NCBI GenBank assembly: GCA_903877885.1
Contig: CAIRFN010000001.1
Coordinates: 1 to 38,514, forward strand
Direction: 5' to 3'
Source of the DNA: an uncultured Candidatus Berkelbacteria bacterium
GTDB lineage: Bacteria; Patescibacteriota; UBA1384; UBA12157
Length of the DNA: 38,514 bases
The position numbers were made by a program, and so were the translations under genes. This document shows, one piece after another, positions 12,264 through 19,600 of the stretch (positions are counted from its first letter, which is position 1; each line of letters begins with the position of its first letter). Under the pieces are notes generated by a model. That model was not told the DNA's origin, ran no database searches, and was given only the letters and a program-made list of their open reading frames with translations.

Positions 12264-14444
12264 ATGACATTAGAAACCATTACAATTAACAATTATTTAA
12301 CTAAAAAAGGTATCCCGTTTATTGAAAGAGGAAATGAATTATTGGTTCATTGTCTTTTTGGTGATTGCGATAAGAACAGTAAAGAAAATGAAGCACACCT
12401 CTATTTCAATAAGGATACTGGCCAGTTCGAGTGTAAGAAGTGCGGAGCTAAAGGCAATATGGTAACTCTGGCTAAACATTTCGGAGACGAAATCAAAGAC
12501 ATTGCTATTAACCAGCGAACACCCACTAAAAAACCAAAAGAAGAATTTAACGAAGACTTAGTTAATAACTGCCACCAAGCACTTCCCGACCATATCCGCC
12601 AGTATTTAAACGATAGAGGTATCATCAATGAAATTATTGATGAATATAAAATTGGTTGGGGCAAATTCTATGGAAAATACTGGATAACGATTCCGATTAA
12701 AGATATTGATGGAACTTATAAGTTTTTTAAGTTAAGACAAGACCCAAATATCGGGAAAGATAAGATAACATTTCCTAAGGGTATTGAGGCAGAAATATAT
12801 GGGTGGGAGACGCTACAAGACGCTACAGACAGCGTTATGGTTTGTGAGGGTGAATTGGATAGGTTGGCTTTGCTATCAATTGCTATGCCAGCAATTACCT
12901 CAACGCACGGAGCGATGACTTTCAAGCAAGAATGGTCTGAAAAGTTAGTAAATGTTAGTAAAATCTATATTTGTTATGACAATGACGAAGCTGGTAGAAA
13001 AGGAGCTGAACGAGTAGCAAAAATGGTGGAAAATGGTGGAAATGAGCTCTTTATAGTTACCTTGCCAGAAGAAGTTGGCGATGGTGGCGATATTACCGAT
13101 TACTTAACCAAACTCAAGGCAAACCCCGATGACTTATTGGGTAAATACGCAAAGGCATACCCAGAAAAAATTGACACTTCCCAATTTCAACCAATTACGA
13201 CAGAAGAGCTCGCTAATACGCTTGAACTCACTATTAAACAAGATACGGAAAATAAAATTGTAACTTTTCTGTGCGAACTCTCGGCTTATACCGAGAATGC
13301 TCAGTTCAATATTAGCTATAACGCACCATCCTCAACAGGTAAAAGTTTTATTCCTTTGGAAATATCTAATTTATTCCCGAAAGAAGATGTGATGAAGTTG
13401 GGTAACTGTTCGCCAACAGCGTTTTTTCACGAACAGGGTGAATATGATAAAGAAAAGAATGCTATCACTGTAGATTTATCAAGAAAGATAATCATATTTT
13501 TAGACCAACCACATAATGGCTTGCTCGAACGATTGCGTTCGTTATTCTCTCACGACGAGAAGGAAATGCAGTCAAAAATCACCGATAAGAACCAGAAGGG
13601 TGGCAACAGAACGAAAACAGTTGTCATTAAGGGATTCCCATCTGTAATTTTCTGTAGTGCTGGATTAAGAATTGACGAACAAGAAGCCACCCGATTTTTA
13701 CTTTTGAGTCCAGAAGTTAATCAAGACAAACTAAGAGATGGCATTATGGCTTCAATAATGAAAGAAGCAGATAACGAAAGTTATAAATCTTGTCTTGAAG
13801 CAAAACCTGAACGAGTACTGCTTAAGAACAGAATATTGGCCATAAAGCAGGAAAAAATTGGCGAAATAAAGATTTCAAACTCTGAAAAAATTACAGAGCG
13901 GTTTTTAGGAAAAAACAAAATACTCAAACCCCGCCATCAAAGAGATATTAAACGACTCCTATCAATAATCAAATCTTTCGCATTGCTCAATGTATGGTGG
14001 CGAGAAAAAACAGGAAAAACAATAACTGCTAATGATAGTGATATTGAAGAGGCGTTTAAGGTTTGGGAGAAAATCTCGGCAAGCCAAGAGTTAAATCTTC
14101 CTCCATATATTTATGACCTATATCGTGAAGTCATTTTGAAGATTTGGGATGAAAAAAACGGCAATCGGTCAAAAAGTATTGAAGAAGTAACAGGTCAATT
14201 AGGTATAACTCGCCAAGAAATACTTAAAAAACATTATCAAGTATATGGTCGAATGCTTGATAATAACCAGTTACGACAGCAGATTTTGCCAATGCTCGAA
14301 ACGGCTGGTTTAATCACTCAGGAAAAGGATATAAGCAATGCAACAAGAATGTTAGTATTCCCCGCTATGTATTTGCCGATAAACGAAGCGGATACAAATA
14401 GTGATGACGAGGGTGGGGTAAAAATAGAAGATATTGATTTTTAA
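12264..14444 (+). CDS. Primase-helicase fusion of the element
   Basis: A 726-residue protein that combines priming and ATPase modules. The N-terminal zinc-binding domain has C30, C35, C57 and C60. A TOPRIM domain follows (about 190-290) with VMVCEGELDR, holding the catalytic Glu, and the acidic pair in ICYDNDEAGRKG. The C-terminal half has a P-loop, APSSTGKS (about residue 356), and a Walker B IIIFLDQP (about 413), then winged-helix-like segments. The overall design resembles phage and plasmid primase-helicases that open and prime a replication origin. AAGGAG lies 8 nt before the ATG. It implies that the element can replicate by itself after excision. Not a housekeeping DnaG, which lacks this C-terminal part. 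Confidence 0.88.
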   Translation: MTLETITINNYLTKKGIPFIERGNELLVHCLFGDCDKNSKENEAHLYFNKDTGQFECKKCGAKGNMVTLAKHFGDEIKDIAINQRTPTKKPKEEFNEDLVNNCHQALPDHIRQYLNDRGIINEIIDEYKIGWGKFYGKYWITIPIKDIDGTYKFFKLRQDPNIGKDKITFPKGIEAEIYGWETLQDATDSVMVCEGELDRLALLSIAMPAITSTHGAMTFKQEWSEKLVNVSKIYICYDNDEAGRKGAERVAKMVENGGNELFIVTLPEEVGDGGDITDYLTKLKANPDDLLGKYAKAYPEKIDTSQFQPITTEELANTLELTIKQDTENKIVTFLCELSAYTENAQFNISYNAPSSTGKSFIPLEISNLFPKEDVMKLGNCSPTAFFHEQGEYDKEKNAITVDLSRKIIIFLDQPHNGLLERLRSLFSHDEKEMQSKITDKNQKGGNRTKTVVIKGFPSVIFCSAGLRIDEQEATRFLLLSPEVNQDKLRDGIMASIMKEADNESYKSCLEAKPERVLLKNRILAIKQEKIGEIKISNSEKITERFLGKNKILKPRHQRDIKRLLSIIKSFALLNVWWREKTGKTITANDSDIEEAFKVWEKISASQELNLPPYIYDLYREVILKIWDEKNGNRSKSIEEVTGQLGITRQEILKKHYQVYGRMLDNNQLRQQILPMLETAGLITQEKDISNATRMLVFPAMYLPINEADTNSDDEGGVKIEDIDF

Positions 14445-14452
14445 GGAGAAAG

Positions 14453-14977
14453 ATGACTGAATTATCACAAAAACAATTAGAAGCAAATCGAGAAAACGCT
14501 AAACTTGGCGGGGTTAAAACCGAAGAAGGTAAAGCTGTTAGCAAATACAATGCTATGAAGCACGGTATTTTGAGCAAAGAAGTCTTACTTGAAGGAGAAG
14601 ATGAAAAAACTTTAATCGAAATTGGCCACAAACTTCGAACAGAATTAGAACCAAATTCAGAACTTGAATTAGTGTTGGTCGATAGGATAACCGCTAATGT
14701 TTGGCGGCTAAGACGAGTTATGCAAATTGAACGAGAAATGATGACTGATGATATGGACACTGATATTTCGTTCGGCTCAAGCAATAAAACACTCGGCAGA
14801 GCATTAAGCCAAGATTTCTCAAACTATGATACCTATGGCAAGCTAATCCGCTACGAAACCAGTATTGAACGAGGAATTTACAAAGCTTTGCACGAGTTAC
14901 AGCGTATTCAATCAGTTCGCTTAGGTGAAAAAGTACCCGCTCCAATAGCGATTGATGTCGACATATCAAAAGAATAA
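14453..14977 (+). CDS. Conserved element protein with NAxKHG motif
   Basis: A 174-residue protein. The N-terminus reads LEANRENAKLGGVKTEEGKA, then SKYNAMKHGILSKEVLLEGE, the R-x-NA-x(n)-K-T-x-x-GK-x(n)-NA-x-KHG pattern of a widespread family in phages and mobile elements. The following helical part contains LVDRITANVWRLRRVMQIER. The function of the family is not established; because of the basic, Gly-rich start it may contact nucleic acid. It starts 8 nt after the primase gene (AAGGAG 4 nt before the ATG), so it is likely in the same operon. Confidence 0.7.
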   Translation: MTELSQKQLEANRENAKLGGVKTEEGKAVSKYNAMKHGILSKEVLLEGEDEKTLIEIGHKLRTELEPNSELELVLVDRITANVWRLRRVMQIEREMMTDDMDTDISFGSSNKTLGRALSQDFSNYDTYGKLIRYETSIERGIYKALHELQRIQSVRLGEKVPAPIAIDVDISKE

Positions 14978-14999
14978 CAAATAATAACAAAAGGAAAAA

Positions 15000-15233
15000 A
15001 TGAAAATTATTTTAGAAAAACAATTAAACAGAATGTTTATGAAAGAAACTTGCGGGATTTGCTTAGACCCCTTCAGTGCCGATGAAAATTACATTTACAG
15101 GATAACTTATAACGATGGATATGCCTGCTATAACTGTGCTGGTGAAACGAAAGAAGAAATAATTAAAAGAATTGATAGAAAGATAGACTTTCTTAAGGAT
15201 TCGAAGGAAAAGTTAATCAAAAGCGACTTATAA
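15000..15233 (+). CDS. Small zinc-ribbon-like protein
   Basis: A 77-residue protein with two CxxC pairs, C18/C21 (ETCGICLDPF) and C43/C46 (YACYNCAGE), spaced as in a treble-clef or ribbon, followed by a charged helix (EEIIKRIDRKIDFLKDSKEK). It probably binds one zinc ion. AAAGGA precedes the ATG. It is in the element's accessory part between replication and recombination genes. No specific function can be given. Confidence 0.68.
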   Translation: MKIILEKQLNRMFMKETCGICLDPFSADENYIYRITYNDGYACYNCAGETKEEIIKRIDRKIDFLKDSKEKLIKSDL

Positions 15234-15332
15234 ATGGGTTCGTTTGGCAAAAAATGTAGTAAAATGTAAAGTTCATTACAGGTTAAGTTTAAACAATCTT
15301 TAATGATTTCGGCGGTATTTAGGAAATTTATT

Positions 15333-15962
15333 ATGTCTAAGACAATAGCAGAACAATCTCACGCATTAAGTATATTCTGGCTTCAAAAAAATGGTTATTT
15401 AGACCAAAATTATTGCCACTATCAAGGTAGTATATGGTGGAATCGTGGCGAAACTAACCGTGAAAGCAGTATAGGGTTTGAGATTATGATAGATAATGCA
15501 GAGAAAGCAGACGAAAAAAACTATATAGGGTTGAATTACACTCATACAAGTCGAGAAAGTGGAGAAAAAGAAAATTTGGATTATAAAATTAAACTCGTAA
15601 CAACACTTTGTAATTATGGTGGTAAAAGATACTGGTTTATTTGTCCCTTATCAAAAAACGGTCAATATTGCGGAAGGCGTGTCGGGGTACTTTTCCTCAT
15701 AGGTAAATACTATGGTTGTCGGCACTGCGGAGAAATAGCTTATAATTCCCAAATGCAAACCGAAAGATATAAAGGTTTTGTATCTATCCCAGATATAGAG
15801 AAAGCTGAAAAAGAAGTTAAGCGATATTACTATAATGGGAAACCGACGAGAAAATATAAAAAAGTTATCGAATTAAATAATAAATTTGAAAATGGTTTTA
15901 TCAAATCGATGGCGAAGTTAGATAAAAGGTTTTCAAAATTTACAAATAATGGTATTATATAA
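15333..15962 (+). CDS. Zinc-ribbon protein next to the recombinase
   Basis: A 209-residue protein, starting MSKTIAEQSHALSIFWLQKN. I take the ATG at 15333, which has AGGA 8 nt upstream, over the one at 15303, which has none. The centre has a predicted ribbon, ICPLSKNGQYCGRRVGVLFL, followed by YYGCRHCGEIAYNSQ: cysteines in pairs around a beta hairpin, as in a family seen in mobile elements and CPR genomes whose function is not known. The first 100 residues look beta-rich with many aromatics; the end is helical and basic. It is the last gene before the recombinase leader, and could be a DNA-binding accessory factor. Confidence 0.7.
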   Translation: MSKTIAEQSHALSIFWLQKNGYLDQNYCHYQGSIWWNRGETNRESSIGFEIMIDNAEKADEKNYIGLNYTHTSRESGEKENLDYKIKLVTTLCNYGGKRYWFICPLSKNGQYCGRRVGVLFLIGKYYGCRHCGEIAYNSQMQTERYKGFVSIPDIEKAEKEVKRYYYNGKPTRKYKKVIELNNKFENGFIKSMAKLDKRFSKFTNNGII

Positions 15963-15964
15963 AT

Positions 15965-16084
15965 GTTCACCCACCGTTTTTAAATCCGAAGAGATTTTTG
16001 TTTACCGACCTTAATGGGGCAGTCTGCCAGTAAACTACTCTTCGGAGCAAGCGAGTTGGGTGAACCAGACTGTCCCTTAAAGGT
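15965..16084 (+). promoter_or_regulatory. Pseudoknot-like RNA controlling the recombinase start
   Basis: Two sets of inverted repeats interlock. Stem 1: 15965-15973 with 16057-16065 (9 of 9), 15985-15993 with 16038-16046 (9 of 9) and 16000-16005 with 16030-16035 (6 of 6). Stem 2: 16008-16026 with 16066-16084 (17 of 19 positions pair, one of them G-U). The 5' arm of stem 2 lies in the loop of stem 1 and its 3' arm lies outside, the layout of an H-type pseudoknot. The 3' arm includes AAAGG (16079-16083), the ribosome site of the ATG at 16089. The fold would therefore hide the recombinase start. What opens it is unknown. It is not a terminator, since no T-run follows. Confidence 0.65.
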
Positions 16085-16088
16085 ATAT

Positions 16089-17729
16089 ATGAAACAAGAA
16101 AATCAAAAATTAAGATACTTTCTTTACGCCAGAAAATCGTCGGAAAGCGAAGACCGACAGGTTCAATCTATTGATGACCAAATCAATCGCTTGAAAGAAC
16201 TGGCGAAAGATTTGAATTTAGATATTAAAAAGATTTATACAGAGGCAAAATCGGCTAAGAAACCGAATAATCGTCCGTTATTTGATGAAATGATTGGCCG
16301 AATCGAAAAAAATGAAGCTGATGGTGTCTTATGCTGGCAAATAAACCGTTTATCTCGAAACCCGATAGATAGCGGTAGATTAAGCTGGCTACTACAACAA
16401 GGAACTCTTAAGTCAATTCAAACCATAGACAGGCAATATCTCCCTGATGATAATGTCATTCTTTTTAATGTTGAAAGCGGTACGGCTAATCAGTTCATTA
16501 TCGACTTAAGAAAAAATGTTAAAAGAGGACAGCACTCTAAACTTGAAAAAGGTTGGCTTCCTTGTTTTTGTCCGCAAGGATATTTGAATAGCAAAATAAA
16601 AGATAAAGGTGAAAACGATATTACTTCAGACCCCGAAAGATTCCCATTGATAAGAAAAATGTGGGATTTAATGCTGACGGGTAACTATACACCTCCCCAG
16701 ATTTTAAAAATCGCCAATAAAGACTGGGGTTACAGAACCAGAAAATTAAGAAGAAGTGGCGGCAATCCCTTATCGAGAAGCGGTATTTATAAACTATTTA
16801 CCAATATTTTCTATACAGGCAATATCCTATACTCTGGAGTTCAATATGAGGGCAAACACGAAAAAATGGTCTCATTGGAAGAATACGACAGAGTTCAGTT
16901 TCTTCTTGGTAGAAAAGGAAAACCAAGACCAAAAACGCATAAATTTGCTTTTACTGGCTTTATCCGTTGTGGCGAGTGTGGTTGTCTTGTTACGGCCGAA
17001 ACTAAATCAAAATTGATTCAATGCACTGGAGAACTTAAGGAATATACTTATTATCATTGCACACATAAGAAAACGGTTGCTAAATGCAAACAGAAATCTA
17101 TGAAAGACGATAATTTGGAGCTTAAAGCAGAAAAGAGAATAGAAGAGCTTACGATATTGCCAGAATTTTTAGACTGGGCATTAGAAGATTTAAATCTGAA
17201 AAATGATACTGAAATTGAGGATAGAACAAAGATATATGAATCACAGCATAAAGCTATCGTTCAATCTCAAAAAGAATTGGATGAGCTTACTAAAATGAGA
17301 TACCGACAACTAATTGATGACGAAACCTTTATAAAGGAACAAAACACTCTGAAATCACAAGTTAGCCAATTAAAAAGCAGATTAAGGGAAACTGAAGCAA
17401 GAGCTGAGAGATGGCTTGAACTTACTCAAAAAACTTTTAACTTCGCTACATACGCTCGCATAGCTTTTATAAACGGTGGGTTAGAAACGAAGAAAGAAAT
17501 TCTAATGGGATTAGGTAAATTCCTTACAATTAAGGATGGAGAACTAAATGTTGAGACAAACAAATGGCTCGTTCCAATCAAAAATGGCTATCCCGCTTTA
17601 GAAGCAGAATACAGAAGGTTAGAACCGACTTTACAAAATGCTACAACAGGTATAAATAACGCAAAAAGCGAGGCATTAACCTCACTTCGTGCACATTGGC
17701 GGAGAGGGAGAGATTCGAACTCTCGGTAA
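16089..17729 (+). CDS. Large serine recombinase (element integrase)
   Basis: A 546-residue serine integrase. I start it at 16089 (AAAGG 5 nt upstream); the frame extends to 16014, but that part lies in a structured RNA. The catalytic domain (1-150) has FLYARKSSESEDRQVQS with the nucleophile S17, and the arginine motif INRLSRNP. The recombinase domain follows, then a zinc ribbon (FIRCGECGCLVTAE with later HCTHKK and AKC) and a coiled coil (about 380-455). The enzyme would insert and, with a directionality factor, excise the element. Its last 11 codons are read from the complementary strand of tRNA-Ser(GCT), placing an attachment junction at or near this tRNA. The HTH protein at 9258-9470 is a candidate partner. 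Confidence 0.92.
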   Translation: MKQENQKLRYFLYARKSSESEDRQVQSIDDQINRLKELAKDLNLDIKKIYTEAKSAKKPNNRPLFDEMIGRIEKNEADGVLCWQINRLSRNPIDSGRLSWLLQQGTLKSIQTIDRQYLPDDNVILFNVESGTANQFIIDLRKNVKRGQHSKLEKGWLPCFCPQGYLNSKIKDKGENDITSDPERFPLIRKMWDLMLTGNYTPPQILKIANKDWGYRTRKLRRSGGNPLSRSGIYKLFTNIFYTGNILYSGVQYEGKHEKMVSLEEYDRVQFLLGRKGKPRPKTHKFAFTGFIRCGECGCLVTAETKSKLIQCTGELKEYTYYHCTHKKTVAKCKQKSMKDDNLELKAEKRIEELTILPEFLDWALEDLNLKNDTEIEDRTKIYESQHKAIVQSQKELDELTKMRYRQLIDDETFIKEQNTLKSQVSQLKSRLRETEARAERWLELTQKTFNFATYARIAFINGGLETKKEILMGLGKFLTIKDGELNVETNKWLVPIKNGYPALEAEYRRLEPTLQNATTGINNAKSEALTSLRAHWRRGRDSNSR

Positions 17730-17788
17730 GGGTTACCCCCTACAGCGGTTTAGCAAACCACCGCACTAGGCCACTATGCGACCTCTCC
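17697..17788 (-). tRNA. tRNA-Ser(GCT)
   Basis: Acceptor arm GGAGAGG/CCTCTCC, discriminator G and encoded CCA at 17697-17699. The anticodon stem GTGGT/ACCGC carries loop TTGCTAA, anticodon GCT. A long variable arm (type II) and a T-loop TTCGAAT are present. The 3' end overlaps the 3' end of the recombinase gene on the opposite strand, so this tRNA marks the right boundary of the element. Confidence 0.95.
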
Positions 17789-17802
17789 GAAGCATATTTT
17801 TT

Positions 17803-17901
17803 TTATTTCTTTTTTCCGCTCCAAACACTGGCGGCGAAAATAATAGCAATAGCCAAGCCAAGGATGGCAACAATGATATAAAAACCAGTTAAATCGTTCA
17901 T
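17803..17901 (-). CDS. Tiny 32-residue membrane protein
   Basis: The frame encodes MNDLTGFYIIVAILGLAIAI, then IFAASVWSGKKK. It is one hydrophobic helix with a basic end, inserted with the C-terminus inside by the positive-inside rule. Its ATG overlaps the stop of the 71-residue gene (ATGA at 17898-17901), a typical sign of coupled translation. Function unknown. It resembles small single-span subunits or regulators of membrane complexes. Confidence 0.6.
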   Translation of the reverse strand: MNDLTGFYIIVAILGLAIAIIFAASVWSGKKK

Positions 17902-18113
17902 TTTCTTTTCCTTTCACTAAAAGCATATTTTGAAAACCAAAGTGAGGTTATCCAAAAGAAAATCATTGCAATCACACCGTTCATAATCAGAATTAGGTTT
18001 TGTTTGTCAATTAAAAATGGAATAACTAATGTTGCAAAACAAACCTGTGCAATATCGGCGCATATGTCTGAAAGTTTAAGATAAAAATAATTTGGTGAAT
18101 TGTCGTGTGACAT
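17898..18113 (-). CDS. Small two-span membrane protein
   Basis: A 71-residue protein. A polar start (MSHDNSPNYFYLKLSDICAD) is followed by two hydrophobic segments, IAQVCFATLVIPFLI and LILIMNGVIAMIFFWITSLW, and a basic end (SERKRK). There is no recognised family. An extended -10 box TGTTATAAT (18119-18127) ends 5 nt before the ATG, so the mRNA is probably leaderless. It lies between two tRNA-Ser genes on the same strand and overlaps the 32-residue gene by 4 nt. The pair may encode interacting membrane peptides; a toxin-like pair cannot be excluded but has no direct support. Confidence 0.65.
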   Translation of the reverse strand: MSHDNSPNYFYLKLSDICADIAQVCFATLVIPFLIDKQNLILIMNGVIAMIFFWITSLWFSKYAFSERKRK

Positions 18114-18142
18114 ATTCTATTATAACAAAATCATTTTCATTT

Positions 18143-18230
18143 TGGCGGAGGGTATAGGACTCGAACCTATAAGCCCCTTGCGGAGCCCCAGTTTTCAAGA
18201 CTGGTGCCTTACCATTCGGCGCAACCCTCC
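18143..18230 (-). tRNA. tRNA-Ser(TGA)
   Basis: Acceptor arm GGAGGGT/ACCCTCC, discriminator G, encoded CCA. Anticodon stem CCAGT/ACTGG with loop CTTGAAA, anticodon TGA at 18195-18197. Long variable arm and T-loop TTCGAGT. The 5' half is also the last codons of the upstream homing endonuclease frame, which ends on the anticodon itself. Confidence 0.95.
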
Positions 18231-18953
18231 GTATACAAACCCATCTATTTCTTGAATCATAATCTTATTTGCTTTGTTTGGATTGCTTGATCCAATTTCA
18301 ATAGCAAATTTTTCGATTTGTAAACGGTTACTAATATAAATATTTTTGGTAGAATTTTTTGTTGGTTTATAATCAAGTAATTCTAATGATTTTTCAATAA
18401 AATTTAAAATGTTTTCGTTTTTATTTGTAAAGGTGACTTGCTTGTAAAAGTAATTTCCATTTTTTCCTTTAAAATATTTAATTCCAACGCTTCCTTCTGT
18501 ATCAAAGATGCCTCTTAAAGTCGCTTTTGTAAATTCTTTATTATTTATTATCCATTTTGGGATGCTGCGAATTTTACGGTCAAAACCTATTTTTTTGAAG
18601 AAATTACAAACGTCTGTCGATGATATTTGTACAATATTGACACTATTATGGGGCACAGGAAAAGTTGTAACTGGCGATTCAGGAAATAATTTACGAGCTA
18701 ATTGTAAAACATATGGGATATACATTTTATCACTAGTTATATTTAAGTAAACCTGAATATAATATTTTGTCAAAGTTCCATCGCCAAGTAAAATTCCGTA
18801 TAATTCTGCCAGATCATTACTAAACTTTTTAGGTAATACAGCGATTTTCTTATTATTCAAATTTGACCGATTTGCACAAGTAAGGGAACAATAAATTCGT
18901 TTTCTATTACATTTGAAACTTTTTTGGCAAAATTTACAAATTATTTCTATAAT
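18195..18953 (-). CDS. LAGLIDADG homing endonuclease with hidden zinc finger
   Basis: Two LAGLIDADG-type helices are visible, ELYGILLGDGTL and TLRGIFDTEGSV, about 100 residues apart, the single-chain two-motif form of homing endonucleases. The first canonical start is TTG at 18860 (221 residues). The same frame stays open upstream to a stop at 18972-18974, and residues between encode IIEIICKFCQKSFKCNRKRI, then YCSLTCANRSN, a cysteine-rich finger common at the start of such enzymes. I therefore extend to ATT at 18953 (AAAGG just upstream), a rare start; a decayed start codon is the alternative. The gene fills the space between tRNA-Arg and tRNA-Ser(TGA), with its last 12 codons inside the tRNA. 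It probably moves by homing near tRNA genes. Confidence 0.75.
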   Translation of the reverse strand: MIEIICKFCQKSFKCNRKRIYCSLTCANRSNLNNKKIAVLPKKFSNDLAELYGILLGDGTLTKYYIQVYLNITSDKMYIPYVLQLARKLFPESPVTTFPVPHNSVNIVQISSTDVCNFFKKIGFDRKIRSIPKWIINNKEFTKATLRGIFDTEGSVGIKYFKGKNGNYFYKQVTFTNKNENILNFIEKSLELLDYKPTKNSTKNIYISNRLQIEKFAIEIGSSNPNKANKIMIQEIDGFVYGGLRRMVRHQS

Positions 18954-18978
18954 CCCGCCTTTACATAACTTTCAAAAA

Positions 18979-19054
18979 TGGTGCGCCCGACAGGACTTGA
19001 ACCTGTGGCCTTCTGCTCCGCAAGCAGACGCTCTATCCACTGAGCTACGGGCGC
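18979..19054 (-). tRNA. tRNA-Arg(GCG)
   Basis: The acceptor arm GCGCCCG/CGGGCGC with discriminator A and encoded CCA is that of bacterial tRNA-Arg. D-arm GCTC/GAGC, anticodon stem TCTGC/GCAGA with loop TTGCGGA, T-arm ACAGG/CCTGT. The anticodon reads GCG, not the usual ACG that is edited to inosine, which is unusual for the CGN box. It is the most upstream of the minus-strand tRNA cluster. Confidence 0.93.
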
Positions 19055-19183
19055 AAACAATATTAAATAATAATCTAAATCATTAATATCTTACCTGATT
19101 TTTTAGAAAAATTCAAGCTGTGCTTGATGTCAGGTTGCAAAAGGCTTACGATTTGAATATCTTGCATCACAAAGGAGATAATG

Positions 19184-19540
19184 ATGGCAAAGATTTTAGT
19201 TGTCGATGATACCGATATTGTATTATTCGCAACAGAACAAACGCTCATTCGATGTGGTCACGTTGTATCTATTGCTAGCAATGGTGTCGAGGCATTAGAA
19301 TTATGGGATAGTACCTTTGATTTACTCTTGACTGATCGTGATATGCCACAAATGGGTGGTCGGGAATTGATTAGATGCTTGATCGGACATGGTGAAACCC
19401 GACCGATTATCCTAATGACCGGTGATCATCAACTATATGAACGAGAAGTTCTTTCCTGGGGAGCAGCAGCCTTGCTTTACAAACCTTTCGAATTAAATAA
19501 ACTCATTTCAATTATCGATCGACTTCTATCTCCGACCTAA
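19184..19540 (+). CDS. Stand-alone response-regulator receiver domain
   Basis: A 118-residue receiver domain without an output domain. The acidic pair D8/D9 (LVVDDT) and the phosphoacceptor D51 (LLLTDRDMPQ) are visible, with T79 (ILMTGD) and K100 (LLYKPFE) at the usual signalling places. Such proteins take phosphate from a histidine kinase and act by protein contacts, as CheY or Spo0F do. No kinase is seen in the window. I prefer the second ATG (19184), since AAGGAG is 6 nt from it and only 3 nt from the first (19181). It is a single-gene unit with its own terminator. Confidence 0.9.
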   Translation: MAKILVVDDTDIVLFATEQTLIRCGHVVSIASNGVEALELWDSTFDLLLTDRDMPQMGGRELIRCLIGHGETRPIILMTGDHQLYEREVLSWGAAALLYKPFELNKLISIIDRLLSPT

Positions 19541-19546
19541 CTTCTC

Positions 19547-19570
19547 AAGACGGCTTCGGTCGTCTTTTTT
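19547..19570 (+). terminator. Terminator of the receiver-domain gene
   Basis: AAGACGGC, tetraloop TTCG, GTCGTCTT (8 pairs including one G-T), then a T-run. It begins 6 nt after the stop at 19540. Confidence 0.9.
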
Positions 19571-19584
19571 CTTGCCACAAAACC

Positions 19585-19593
19585 TGTTATGAT
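19585..19593 (+). promoter_or_regulatory. Extended -10 promoter of the polysaccharide locus
   Basis: TGT-TATGAT (19585-19593 region) ends 7 nt before the ATG at 19601, placing the transcription start at the start codon. TTGCCA lies further upstream but too close for a regular -35. The same TGTTAnnAT layout precedes the genes at 18113, 23339 and 24998. Confidence 0.55.
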
Positions 19594-19600
19594 TTAATTA

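Noticed and set aside
16014-16088. Longer start of the recombinase at ATG 16014
   Set aside because: The extra 25 codons lie within the interlocking inverted repeats, have no ribosome site and precede the normal serine-recombinase N-terminus; 16089 has AAAGG at a good distance.
17696-17881. Plus-strand frame across tRNA-Ser(GCT)
   Set aside because: It is the antisense of a tRNA (peptide ERERFELSVRVTPY), a common false gene.
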